Source: an uncultured Treponema sp. (GTDB lineage Bacteria > Spirochaetota > Spirochaetia > Treponematales > Treponemataceae). Taken from it: a DNA stretch of 64,000 nt. Location of the stretch: NCBI RefSeq assembly GCF_934725225.1, contig NZ_CAKVAM010000001.1, positions 541,003-605,002 on the forward strand, written 5' to 3'. Below the pieces are notes generated by a model that saw only the letters and a list, made by a program, of their open reading frames with translations, ran no database searches and was not told where the DNA came from. Shown here in pieces: positions 7,205 through 16,019 of this stretch (positions within the stretch are counted from its first letter, which is position 1; every line of letters begins with the position of its first letter). Both the position numbers and the translations under genes were made by a program.

Positions 7205-7402
7205 ATGGCTACATCAAGTTTGTATAAGACGTTTTCATTGCGTACACGGGAAGAAACAAACGCTTTTATGAATATGTTTGAAGAGTCGCTGCGCAATCCG
7301 CCTAAAACTGAAAAATCAGGTGTAAAAATGTCTACAGATGAAGACATTGAAAAAATGATAAAAATACTCCAGAGGCAAGATGGAAATAACACTTCTAGCT
7401 GA
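7205..7402 (+). CDS. Small antitoxin-like protein paired with a GNAT protein
   Basis: A 65-residue, charged, mostly helical protein without a recognised domain. A very strong AAAGGAGG Shine-Dalgarno lies 7 nt before the ATG, and the gene overlaps the next one by 23 nt. Small protein first, GNAT-like protein second, translational overlap and a compact isolated unit match the layout of GNAT-type type II toxin-antitoxin pairs. No DNA-binding fold is obvious by eye. The antitoxin role is inference from layout. Confidence 0.5.
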   Translation: MATSSLYKTFSLRTREETNAFMNMFEESLRNPPKTEKSGVKMSTDEDIEKMIKILQRQDGNNTSS

Positions 7403-7952
7403 TATGCTTAAAAATGAAAATGGAGAAATTCAATTTAATAGGCTTTCAGATATTTTTTCTTGCAGAAATAAAGATGTTGAAAGCTTTTTGAAGAATAAAG
7501 CTGTTCAGTCTTCAAAATTGTATACATCGGCAACTTATCTTGTTTCAGAAATCACAGATAAAATAGATTTGTTGGGTTATTTTACGCTTGCTACAAAAAT
7601 GCTTACTTTAAAGCCTGAAAACTTGTCAGCGTCGCAATCAAAAGTTATTAAAAGGTTTGTGAGCCGTGATGCAGATACAGATACTTTCAGACTGCCGGCG
7701 ATTTTGATAGCGCAGTTTGGCAGAAACTTTTCAGATAGCTTTAAATCAATAAAAGGTTTTGATTTAATGAGAATTGCTTTAGAGAGAATTGAAAGGGCTG
7801 TATCATTAACCAGCGGAAAAGTTATATTTTTAGAATGCGAGCCAAAACAAAAATTGATTGTTTTTTATGAGCAATGCGGATTCAGGCTTCTTAATAATAT
7901 TGTGTATTCAAAAGATAAAAAGGAACTTGTTCAGATGTTCCGTATAATTTAA
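7380..7952 (+). CDS. GNAT-family acetyltransferase, candidate toxin
   Basis: A 190-residue protein. The central region (YLVSEITDKIDLLGYFTLATKML) and the C-terminal VIFLECEPKQKLIVFYEQCGFRLL correspond to GNAT beta strands and the typical FYExxGF acetyl-CoA-binding end. Members paired with a small upstream partner often acetylate charged tRNA or ribosomal targets. It starts within the preceding gene with AGAGG 4 nt upstream. The cassette is unrelated to the mannan genes around it and is bracketed by two hairpin elements, which suggests insertion between lacI and the barrel gene. Confidence 0.65.
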   Translation: MEITLLADMLKNENGEIQFNRLSDIFSCRNKDVESFLKNKAVQSSKLYTSATYLVSEITDKIDLLGYFTLATKMLTLKPENLSASQSKVIKRFVSRDADTDTFRLPAILIAQFGRNFSDSFKSIKGFDLMRIALERIERAVSLTSGKVIFLECEPKQKLIVFYEQCGFRLLNNIVYSKDKKELVQMFRII

Positions 7953-7976
7953 ATTTCTAAAATTTTCATTCATGGC

Positions 7977-8006
7977 AAGATTATCCAGTCAAGCTGAATA
8001 ATGACA
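7977..8006 (+). repeat. Dispersed intergenic hairpin element, copy B
   Basis: ATTATCCAG, loop TCAAG, CTGAATAAT, ending in ATGACA; one mismatch in the stem. Direct-repeat partner of copy A across the GNAT cassette. Confidence 0.75.
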
Positions 8007-8012
8007 AATTCA

Positions 8013-8047
8013 ATAAAAAAATGCTTCCCTGGAAACTCCAAGGAAGC
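8013..8047 (-). terminator. Terminator of the outer-membrane barrel gene
   Basis: The hairpin at 8023-8047 (GCTTCC with GGAAGC, then three further pairs past one mismatch, loop AAACT) is followed on the minus strand by a T-tract (8014-8022), about 50 nt after the barrel gene stop. Confidence 0.8.
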
Positions 8048-8098
8048 AAGTGTATGTTAAGTTTTATTAAAATAGGAGGCTAAAATAAAACTTAAATT

Positions 8099-9815
8099 CT
8101 AAAGTCTAAAGCTGAATGTTCCTGTGATGCAGCCTTTGTCTGTTTCGTTGTCAGTGCTGTTTGTGTAAAGCTGATCCTGACGTTCATAGCGGAAGTCAAC
8201 ATTGAACTTTTCAGAAGGATAGATGACAAGACCGAGCCTTGAGTCAACTGTGTACTGTCCAGTTCTCTGGAGATTTGCACCGCATCTCTGAATGCAGCGT
8301 CCAAGAGCATAAGGCTTGATTCCAACAGAAAGTCCGCTCTTTGTTACAGTTTTAATCATGTATTCAAGCTGGGCTGCTGCAAAGAATCTTGAGTCTCCGC
8401 CGTCCTGCTCCGCAAAGTTTACCCATTCAAACTCAACGAATCCGCCGAGATTTGGAATAAGTGCGTTTTCATCAGGAGTTTCAAATGCTGAAACTACAAG
8501 GCTTGCAATTCCGTTGTTGTCTGTGTTTACACCAACAGAAGCTCCGATTGGGAACTGTCTGCCCCAGAAGTCAAGAGAGTCGTGTCCGGCTTTTGCGTCT
8601 GCTCCGCGTGGATACCATGCCAAGCCTCCGCCAACTTCAAACTGGCTGTTCTGATCTTCTGTCTTGCTTACTCCGTCATCGTAGTAAGTTCTTGTTCTTC
8701 CGTCGCTGTAGTTGTAGTCAATTCCAGCATAAGGAGCGATTACGCCTTTAGAAGTTTCAATGTTGTAAGTGATGTCTGCGCCGAATGCACGGATGTCTTT
8801 TGCTGTGCTAAGCTCTGTAAAGTTGATGTTTTCATTTTTTCTGTCTTGACCTTTGCGTCTGGACTCGTAGGCTTTCTTGTAGTTGAAAGTTGTAAGTCCG
8901 CTGAAGTTAAGTTCAAGCTGCTCTGTTGGCTTAAACATAACGTCAAGCTGAACTGCTCCTGCGTTTCCTTCATTTAGCTTTTGATAAGTTTTTCCTCTCT
9001 TGATGTTTGCGCTAGAACCATAAGGATCTCCATATCCGCCATCGCCATCAATATTGTCTTTAGAGCTTATCCAAGAACCAGCTGCTCCTGTAGAAAGCTG
9101 AACTTTAAGATTGTCGAATTCAATTCCTGTAGAAATAACGCCTGTAAGTCCAAGGCTTCCAGTGTCTTTGTCAAGGAAATTTCTTGTGTCCTGAATTCCG
9201 TTGTAGTACAAAAAGCCAAGTGCGTTGTCCTTGTCTGTGTCGAATGCCTTGTCGCTGCGGAAGTCGTCAAAGATTGACTTTAAGCTTGCGTGGTTGAATC
9301 CAACTTGGGCTCCGTCTTCGTAGTTGAAGTTGTAGAAGTCCATGAACCAGTTTTTGTATTTTACGCCGGCAACAATGCTTGAATAGTCAAAGTAGTTTGA
9401 AGCTTTGTCGTTGCTAGTTCCTGGGCGTTCTTCCCATCCTGTTGACTGTTTCTTTGAATCTACAGTTCCTGATTGTGCATCGTCTCCTCCGTTGTAGCTG
9501 TCAAGGTAAGTTTTCTTTTCGTCATAGAATTTAAAAACGTATCTCAAGTCTTCAACTCTAAAGTAAACAGAAAATCCGTCGTGTTCTGAACTGTAGCCGC
9601 GGTTTGCTCCAGGAAACAAGTCCCACCAGATTTGCGCCTGGTCAACTGTTGATTCCATTCCGTAGATTTTTTCTTCAAGGTTGTAGCCAACTGTGTTGTG
9701 CATCTTAAGGTCGAACCAGGCGTTCTGCTTAACAGGAGCGTCATCTGCAAAAGCCGCCCCCCCCCAGTGAAAGAATTAAAGCTGATAAAGCCGCAGGCAT
9801 TTTTTTAATCTTCAT
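8099..9815 (-). CDS. Outer-membrane beta-barrel protein, frameshifted at a 9-G tract (phase-off)
   Basis: From ATG at 9815 (GAGG Shine-Dalgarno 5 nt upstream) translation gives a signal peptide start MKIKKMPAALSALILSL, then enters nine Gs (9757-9765 as Cs on the plus strand) and stops within a few codons. With eight Gs the frame reads LGGAAFA-DDAPVKQ, a normal signal-peptidase site, and continues into the 534 or more residues ending at 8099. The mature part is rich in alternating aromatic and polar strands with Gly/Asn/Asp turns and ends in FSFRL, typical of a spirochaete outer-membrane barrel. A LacI-type operator controls the promoter, so it is probably an oligosaccharide porin of the mannan system. 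Either real phase variation or a homopolymer sequencing error is possible. Confidence 0.75.
9757..9765 (-). repeat. Nine-G homopolymer tract in the barrel gene signal peptide
   Basis: Nine consecutive Cs on the plus strand, nine Gs in the coding strand, within codons 17-20 of the barrel gene. Eight restores the frame; nine does not. Poly-G tracts govern phase variation in Treponema pallidum tpr genes. Confidence 0.9.
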
Positions 9816-9844
9816 AAAAACCTCATAAAATTTTCGTTGTTTTA

Positions 9845-9901
9845 AGAAACCGTTTTCTCTTTTGTATGTTTATGATAAGCATGGAATTCTTTGGCTGTCA
9901 A
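9845..9901 (-). promoter_or_regulatory. Promoter and LacI operator of the barrel gene
   Basis: On the minus strand TTGACA (9896-9901), 18-bp spacer, TATCAT (9872-9877). Operator AGAAAACGGTTTCT (9845-9858) begins about 7 nt after the expected start site, the same geometry as at the mannan operon. Confidence 0.8.
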
Positions 9902-10072
9902 GTTTTTTTCTGCAAAGTAAAAATATTTTTTTGTTGAATTTTGCACTTTTTTCTATTATTTGCTGTAAAAATATGAATTTTTTCGTCAAAAATTTTTAAA
10001 AAACTGCAAGAAGCTGCATTTTTTCAAGAAAAATCCGGCTAAAAATATATTAAAAAATGATAAAAAAAAAGA

Positions 10073-10125
10073 TTGACAACTGGGTTTTCGGTGCTATAAT
10101 AAAATAAATAAAGAAACCGTTTTCT
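10073..10125 (+). promoter_or_regulatory. Mannan operon promoter and LacI operator
   Basis: A perfect TTGACA (10073-10078), 16-bp spacer and TATAAT (10095-10100), with operator AGAAACCGTTTTCT (10112-10125) starting about 5 nt after the expected start. The rest of the leader to 10241 is about 115 nt with a short hairpin near 10200-10230 and a GGAGG Shine-Dalgarno. The interval between the two divergent promoters (9902-10072) shows no gene. Confidence 0.85.
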
Positions 10126-10241
10126 CTATTTTCAAGAATTAACAAACAAATGGATTAGCTTGATTTTAGTTCTTTTATGTGAAATCCGTTTAAAAACTGC
10201 GGCTGCTTCTGGATATTGGAAGCTGGCATTTTGGAGGAAAA

Positions 10242-11537
10242 ATGAAAAGAAGTGTAGTTTTGTGTACGGCGGCGGCTTTGGCGCTTATGGCTTCGGGCTG
10301 CTCAAAAAACAATGGCGGTGAAAATTCCATTCACGGAAAAATCGGTGGAAACATTATCGTTCTTACAAACAGAACAGACATTGTAGACACCAAACTTCAG
10401 GAATACAAGGAAGCGTTTGAACAAAAATATCCGGGAACTTCTGTAGAGTTTGAGGCGATTACAGATTACGAAGGAACTGTAAGAACCCGCATGGGAACTC
10501 AGGAATACGGCGATGTTCTTTGCCGCCCGAATATTCAGTCAATTGACTTTGAAAAATATTTTGAGCCGCTCGGTTCACTTGAAGATTTTGACAAAGTGAT
10601 GAACTTTACAAGAACTTCAATTGCAATTTCCTACAAGGATGTTGTGTACACATATCCGATGGTTGCAACAGTAAGCGCGGGAATTGTTTACAACAAGGCT
10701 GTTTTTGAAAAGGCTGGTGTCGGCGTTCCAAGAAACACAGAGGAATTCTACGAGGCAATGCAGAAAATCAAAGACAAGACAAATGCAGTTCCAGTATTTA
10801 TGAACTATCCTTCTGGCTGGACTTTGAATCAGTGGGAAGGCGGACTTTTGAGCGCGTCTGGAGATCCGGAATACAAGAGAAAGATTATCCACGAGGATTC
10901 TCCTTTTGTTCCTGGCGACGGACATTATGAGCTTTACAAGATGATGTACGAAGTTGTAAAGCGCGGCTTGTGCGAAAAAGATTTGCTTGCTTCTGAATGG
11001 GAACAGTCAAAGCAGGATCTTGCCGACGGAAAAATCGGATGCATGGTTCTTGGCTCTTGGGCAATTCAGCAGGTAAAAGATCTTGCAGCGCGCCCGGAAA
11101 CAATCGGATATATGCCGTTCCCATTTGAAATCGACGGAAAAAAATATGCGGAAGCTCAGCTTGATATGCCGCTTTGCATCAACAAGTACAGCAAGAACAA
11201 GGCGACTGCTTATGCTTGGATAAAGTTTATGTCGGACGACACAGACTGGGTTCAGTACACGGAATCTATTCCTGTAAAGAAGGGCGAGCCTTATCCTGCA
11301 GTTTTGGATTCGTTCGGTGAAATGGGCGTTCAGTACATTGAATCTGCTCCGGCGGAACCGCAGTACGAAGGCGTTTACGACAAGATTGACAAGGAATCTG
11401 AAATCGGCTTTTGGAACGATCCTGAAAAGAAAAGAATTATCGACGCTGCTATTGGAAGCACAAAAGAAACTTTTGAAGGCATCATGGCAGACTGGAACAA
11501 ACGCTGGGCAAAAACCAGAGCAGAATATCTGAATTAA
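10242..11537 (+). CDS. ABC transporter sugar-binding lipoprotein (mannooligosaccharide)
   Basis: A 431-residue extracytoplasmic solute-binding protein of the CUT1 oligosaccharide class. The lipobox LMASGC ends at Cys20, after which the mature protein starts with a typical Ser/Asn linker. The body shows the two-lobed fold pattern (GGNIIVLTNRTDI, YKEAFEQKYPGTSVEFE, then CINKYSKNKATAYAWIKFM near the end). It is the first gene of the mannan operon, with GGAGG 5 nt before ATG. Mannooligosaccharide specificity is inferred from the mannanase, epimerase and GH130 genes downstream. No ATPase subunit is encoded here; such importers often share an MsmK/UgpC-like ATPase from elsewhere. Confidence 0.9.
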   Translation: MKRSVVLCTAAALALMASGCSKNNGGENSIHGKIGGNIIVLTNRTDIVDTKLQEYKEAFEQKYPGTSVEFEAITDYEGTVRTRMGTQEYGDVLCRPNIQSIDFEKYFEPLGSLEDFDKVMNFTRTSIAISYKDVVYTYPMVATVSAGIVYNKAVFEKAGVGVPRNTEEFYEAMQKIKDKTNAVPVFMNYPSGWTLNQWEGGLLSASGDPEYKRKIIHEDSPFVPGDGHYELYKMMYEVVKRGLCEKDLLASEWEQSKQDLADGKIGCMVLGSWAIQQVKDLAARPETIGYMPFPFEIDGKKYAEAQLDMPLCINKYSKNKATAYAWIKFMSDDTDWVQYTESIPVKKGEPYPAVLDSFGEMGVQYIESAPAEPQYEGVYDKIDKESEIGFWNDPEKKRIIDAAIGSTKETFEGIMADWNKRWAKTRAEYLN

Positions 11538-11563
11538 AAAAGTTTTAAGAATGCCATTTAAGG

Positions 11564-11594
11564 ATTGCCCGGTCAAGCCGGGCAATGACAGGAA
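11564..11594 (+). repeat. Dispersed intergenic hairpin element, copy C, within the mannan operon
   Basis: ATTGCCCGG and CCGGGCAAT form a perfect 9-bp stem around TCAAG, followed by GACA. Two more degraded AATAATGG/GGGCAATAACAG fragments follow up to about 11640. It lies between the binding-protein and permease genes, where a stable hairpin could stabilise the upstream mRNA. The remainder of 11538-11797 holds no gene. Confidence 0.85.
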
Positions 11595-11797
11595 ATTTCA
11601 CGCCGAATAATGGCAAGAAATTTTATGCTGGGCAATAACAGAAAAAAAAGTTCATGTCTGGCAATGGCATTCAATCTAAAAAAATATTTTCATCTTTAGG
11701 CGCATAAAAATTATGCTTAAGGATGAAATGTAAAAACTTTCGTGCATAAAGGCATTGGGATTTCTTTGTGGAAATTCCGGTGCAAATGGGAGCCACA

Positions 11798-12679
11798 ATG
11801 AAAAACCAAATACAACTTTCAATTAAAAAACAGCAGAAAGTCGTGATTTTCACATTTTTGCTAGTTCCGCTTGTGCTTGTAATCGTCTTTGGATTTCTTC
11901 CAATCATAAATATGTTTGGCTACAGTTTTCTAAAGTGGGACGGACTTGGACAGAAAAAATTCATTGGAATTAAAAACTACATAGAAGTTTTTTCACGCCC
12001 GGAATATTTCAAGGTTTTTGCAGTCAGCATTTACTATCTTGTGGGCTCTTTTATTCAGCTTGCCCTTGCGCTTTTGTTTGCAGTTATTTTATGCACAAAA
12101 GTAAAAGGCGTTAACTTTTTTAAGGGAGTTTTGTTTTTCCCGAATCTTATAAACAGCGTAGCAATCGGTTTTATTTTTACATATTTTTTCAAGGATACAG
12201 GAACTCTCAATTCATTTTTGAATTTCCTTGGAGTAAAAAACACACCGCTTTGGCTTACAAATCCTAAGCTTGTAAACTACTCATTGTCGTTCACGTCTAT
12301 CTGGCGATACATGGGATTTAATATTGTAATGTTCGTGGCGGCTATAGAATCTTTGCCAAAAGTTACTTTTGAAGCGGCGGCTTTGGACGGAGCAAACGCA
12401 TGGCAAAAGTTCCGCTTTATAATTCTTCCGGGAATTGCACCGGTTCTTCAGATTAACGCGATTCTTGCTGTAAAAGGCGCGGTAAGTGTATTTGAAATTC
12501 CTTACATTATGACTGGCGGCGGAAACGGCTCTTCAACTTTTGTAATCAAGACAATGGACACAGCATTTAAATTCAACAAGATTGGACTTGCTTCTGCCAT
12601 GGCGATTGTGCTTACCGTTATGGTTCTTTTGATTTCGTTTATTCAAAATGCGGTTTTCAATACAGATGAAAAAAACTGA
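11798..12679 (+). CDS. ABC transporter permease, MalF type
   Basis: About 293 residues with six hydrophobic segments. The conserved EAA loop reads EAAALDGANAWQKFRFIILPGIAP, where CUT1 permeases contact the ATPase. ATG at 11798 is preferred over an upstream in-frame GTG at 11768 because GGGAG lies 6 nt before it. It forms the importer channel with the next gene. Confidence 0.88.
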   Translation: MKNQIQLSIKKQQKVVIFTFLLVPLVLVIVFGFLPIINMFGYSFLKWDGLGQKKFIGIKNYIEVFSRPEYFKVFAVSIYYLVGSFIQLALALLFAVILCTKVKGVNFFKGVLFFPNLINSVAIGFIFTYFFKDTGTLNSFLNFLGVKNTPLWLTNPKLVNYSLSFTSIWRYMGFNIVMFVAAIESLPKVTFEAAALDGANAWQKFRFIILPGIAPVLQINAILAVKGAVSVFEIPYIMTGGGNGSSTFVIKTMDTAFKFNKIGLASAMAIVLTVMVLLISFIQNAVFNTDEKN

Positions 12680-12703
12680 CATAATTTTTTAGGAAGGTTG
12701 ATT

Positions 12704-13861
12704 ATGAATTCAAAAATTCACGAACGCCAGATTTCAAAATGGCTCAAATATATTTTGCTGTGCTTTTCCGCACTGACTGTTATTCTTCCGATTCTTGTTG
12801 TTTTCCTTGGCTCATTTAAAACAGGCGAGGAATTCAACAGAAGCCGTCCGTTTGATCTTCCAAAGTTCCAGGCGAACAATGAAATTTGGAAAGGCGCGGA
12901 AGCTTTTGAAAACGGAAATAAAATTGCGCTGAAGTCTTCTATATTAATGGAACACAATTTAAAAGGATTTTCGTTCCTTTATGACAAAATCGAAGACAGC
13001 TCAAAAGAAAGTTTTATTGTTGTTTCTGATTCTTTGGGAAACGAAGTTGCAAGAGTTGTGCTTCCGCTTAATTCCGAAGAAAGCTCTGTTTCCGTTGATA
13101 AAAAAACAGCCGCATCTTTAATGGTGAAGGGCGCGTATGTTTCTGGAGAAAACTGCACTGTAATCAGAGTAAAAGTTACAGAAGGATTTTTCCTTGAAAA
13201 CTACAAGACTGCGTTTATAAAAGGAAACATGCTTCTTGGCTTTTGGAACACATTTATTCTTATTCTGTTTTCCGGCGTGGGAACTGTAATAACTGGTTCT
13301 ATGACAGCGTTTGTTTTGAGCCGCTTTGACTTTAAGCTTAAGAAGATTGTGCGCCAGATGTTTCTTTGGATTTCTCTTATTCCGACGATAACGACTCAGG
13401 TTGCAACTTTCCAGATAATTCAGAAACTTGGAATGTACAATACGCATTTGTCTGTAATCATTCTTTCTATGGGAACTGATATTATTGCGATTATGATTTA
13501 TCTTCAGTTCTTGAACAATATTTCAAAGTCGCTTGACGAATCTGCGATTATTGACGGAGCCGGATATTTTCAGGTTTTTGCAAAAATAATTTTCCCTTTG
13601 CTTCAGCCTGCGACAGTTACAATTTTGATTTTGAAATGCGTAAACCTTTACAATGATTTTTACAATCCGCTTTTGTATATGCCAAAAAAATCTTTGCAGG
13701 TTATTTCAACATCGCTCTATAAATTCAAAGGTCCGTTTGGAACTAACTGGCCTGTAATTTGCGCTGGTGTTGTTATTGCCGTTATTCCGACTCTCGTAGC
13801 TTTTATTTCTTTGCAGCGTTACATTTACGGCGGAATGGTTACTGGTTCTGTAAAAGAGTAG
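12704..13861 (+). CDS. ABC transporter permease, MalG type, with a large external insertion
   Basis: About 385 residues, roughly 100 longer than usual for MalG-type permeases. The first membrane helix (YILLCFSALTVILPILVVFLG) is followed at about residues 50-160 by an insertion rich in short strands (SFIVVSDSLGNEVARVVLP, TVIRVKVTEGFFLENYKTAF), predicted to lie outside the membrane. The remaining helices and the EAA loop (ESAIIDGAGYFQVFAKIIFPLLQP) are normal. ATG at 12704 has AGGAAGG 6 nt before it. The insertion may dock the binding protein or a glycan, by analogy with the MalF P2 loop of E. coli; that is inference. Confidence 0.88.
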   Translation: MNSKIHERQISKWLKYILLCFSALTVILPILVVFLGSFKTGEEFNRSRPFDLPKFQANNEIWKGAEAFENGNKIALKSSILMEHNLKGFSFLYDKIEDSSKESFIVVSDSLGNEVARVVLPLNSEESSVSVDKKTAASLMVKGAYVSGENCTVIRVKVTEGFFLENYKTAFIKGNMLLGFWNTFILILFSGVGTVITGSMTAFVLSRFDFKLKKIVRQMFLWISLIPTITTQVATFQIIQKLGMYNTHLSVIILSMGTDIIAIMIYLQFLNNISKSLDESAIIDGAGYFQVFAKIIFPLLQPATVTILILKCVNLYNDFYNPLLYMPKKSLQVISTSLYKFKGPFGTNWPVICAGVVIAVIPTLVAFISLQRYIYGGMVTGSVKE

Positions 13862-13872
13862 CGGAGGAATTT

Positions 13873-16002
13873 GTGAAACTTATAAAGAAATTGACTGCGG
13901 TTTCTGTTTTTGCATGCTTTGGTCTGCTTGCTTCATGTTCTGCTTTTGGCGCGAAGGGATTTGTAACAGTTCAAAAAAACAAGTTTATGCTCGACGGAAA
14001 AGAATTCCGTTTTGTAGGCACAAACAATTATTATATGCATTATTCTCCGGACAAAATGATTACTGATGTTCTTGACGATGCGCAGGAAATGGGCGTAACA
14101 GTTTTGCGCTGCTGGGGATTTCAGTTTGGACCTAATGCTGATCACAATTCGCACGGAATGGACGAGCCTGGAGCTTTTGGAGTTCCTAAAAAATTTATAA
14201 ATGAAAACACAAAGAAGCCTGAGCAGTTTGGCTATCCGCGTGATATTTTTGAGAGGCTTGATTTTACAATTGCGGAAGCTTCCAAAAGAAACATTAAACT
14301 TGTGATTACCATGAACAATTATTGGGACGCTTTTGGCGGACTTATGAATGCAACTACTTGGCAAAAATGGTTCGGACTAAAAAGCGCGGAAGAATTCTAC
14401 ACAAGTGAAAACTGCCGCAAAGCATACAAGGAATTTGTTGAGCATCTTGTTACAAGAAAAAATTCTTACACAGGAATTCCGTATAACGAAGATCCTACGA
14501 TAATGACTTGGGAGCTTATGAACGAGCCTCGCAACCAAAAAGACACAAGCGGAAGAACTATAAAAAACTGGGTTTCGGAAATGAGCGCGTTTGTAAAAAA
14601 AATTGCTCCGAACCAGTTGTGCGCAATTGGAGACGAAGGCTTTATGAGGCAGCCGAGGTTTACTCCTTATGCTGGTGAAGGTGAAACTTGCTACAATGGT
14701 TACGAAGGAACAGACTTTGATTCTCTTATCCGCATAAAAAATATTGACTACGGAACTTTTCATCTTTACCCGGAAACTTGGGGAATCCTTGACAATGCTC
14801 AAATAAACTGGGGCGATGAATTTATAAAAAAGCACGCAGCTTCCGGCCGCTCTGCAAAAAAGCCGATTGTGCTTGAAGAATACGGAACTTCTTCCGGCGG
14901 AAATTTAAATCGTCTTGCAGCTTACGACATTTGGAATTCAACCGCATACAACGAAGGTCTTGCAGGCTCAATGTTCTGGATTCTTACGTCCTCAAATATT
15001 TATGAACTTTCAGAAGGCGGAGATGGAATATATGATGACTACGACGGATTCAGAATAAGAAATGACAAGTCCAACGTTTCAAATCTTTTGAGCGATTATG
15101 CGGCTTTGTTTTCTGGAAAAGAAGTTCCTGAATATCTTTTAAATCCCCGCGTTTATCTTTTGAATCCTGCGCATGATCAAGATGCAAAAGGTCTGTTTGA
15201 AGTGAGCGCAAAATTCATGCCGGGAAAAAATTCTTCTGTAAAGGCAAAACGCGCGGAACTTTATATAAACGGAAATCCTGCAGCTTCTCCACGCACGTTG
15301 AATTACAATGTTGCCTCGGACATTTATAGAATCAATTTTGACACGATTGCAAATGCAAAAACTTTCCCAGACGGAAGTGTTCTTTCTATAAAAGTTGTAT
15401 TCACTTTGAGCGACGGAACAAAACTTGAAACCGAATCAAATTCAATCACAATTTCAAACAAAATAACTTACAGCGTCATAAAGCATTACGATTTTAAAAA
15501 CGACATTGCGGACGCTTCCTCTTTGGGCGGTTACATGGCTGAAATAAAAAGCATAAAGCATACAAAGCTAAATGGCGGAATGGTTGAAGTTTGCGGCTCT
15601 TATTCAGGAGAAAACGCTTGGGAAGAACTAAAGGTTAAATTTGGAGCAATGAAAGAAGTTGCCAGCGCTTCAAAACTCGATTTCACTTTTTACTACGAAA
15701 AAGACAAGGCAATTCCTCACGCCACAAAGAAAAGCGAAGGTGAAAAACTTCCTGGAGTTCAGCCTTACGTTGCCTTTGATCCGGGCTGGGTAAAAACAGG
15801 CTTAAAGGAAAGCAACGCTTTCTTAAAAGACTTGCCGGTTGTAACTCTTGATGACGGAAAATCTTATTACAAAGTTTCTGTCTCGCTTGAGTTTCAGCAG
15901 AATCCAACATATACATTTGTAACAATTTGTCCTACTATGGGTTATGTGAAGTACAACGGACCGATTTATATCGACGATGTTATTCTTTATAAAAAAGACT
16001 GA
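13873..16002 (+). CDS. Endo-beta-1,4-mannanase, GH5 lipoprotein with C-terminal accessory domain
   Basis: A 709-residue protein starting at GTG 13873 (GGAGG 5 nt upstream). Lipobox LLASC ends at Cys22, so it is anchored to a membrane, probably facing outward. The GH5 domain (about 30-410) carries FVGTNNYYMHY, acid/base Glu218 in WELMNEP and nucleophile Glu336 in VLEEYG, matching GH5_7-like mannanases. Next comes an immunoglobulin-like linker, then a C-terminal beta-sandwich from about residue 535 (YDFKNDIADASSLGG...) resembling a mannan-binding carbohydrate-binding module. It cuts mannan into oligosaccharides for the importer. Confidence 0.85.
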   Translation: MKLIKKLTAVSVFACFGLLASCSAFGAKGFVTVQKNKFMLDGKEFRFVGTNNYYMHYSPDKMITDVLDDAQEMGVTVLRCWGFQFGPNADHNSHGMDEPGAFGVPKKFINENTKKPEQFGYPRDIFERLDFTIAEASKRNIKLVITMNNYWDAFGGLMNATTWQKWFGLKSAEEFYTSENCRKAYKEFVEHLVTRKNSYTGIPYNEDPTIMTWELMNEPRNQKDTSGRTIKNWVSEMSAFVKKIAPNQLCAIGDEGFMRQPRFTPYAGEGETCYNGYEGTDFDSLIRIKNIDYGTFHLYPETWGILDNAQINWGDEFIKKHAASGRSAKKPIVLEEYGTSSGGNLNRLAAYDIWNSTAYNEGLAGSMFWILTSSNIYELSEGGDGIYDDYDGFRIRNDKSNVSNLLSDYAALFSGKEVPEYLLNPRVYLLNPAHDQDAKGLFEVSAKFMPGKNSSVKAKRAELYINGNPAASPRTLNYNVASDIYRINFDTIANAKTFPDGSVLSIKVVFTLSDGTKLETESNSITISNKITYSVIKHYDFKNDIADASSLGGYMAEIKSIKHTKLNGGMVEVCGSYSGENAWEELKVKFGAMKEVASASKLDFTFYYEKDKAIPHATKKSEGEKLPGVQPYVAFDPGWVKTGLKESNAFLKDLPVVTLDDGKSYYKVSVSLEFQQNPTYTFVTICPTMGYVKYNGPIYIDDVILYKKD

Positions 16003-16019
16003 AAAATAGGAGTAATGCA

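Noticed and set aside
8316..9277. Several plus-strand open frames opposite the barrel gene
   Set aside because: They lie wholly antisense to a coherent barrel frame, lack start signals and encode no recognisable domain.
13759..13872. N-terminal extension of the mannanase from an earlier ATG
   Set aside because: It overlaps the permease gene end, encodes Cys/Arg-rich sequence, and GTG 13873 with GGAGG gives a proper lipoprotein signal.
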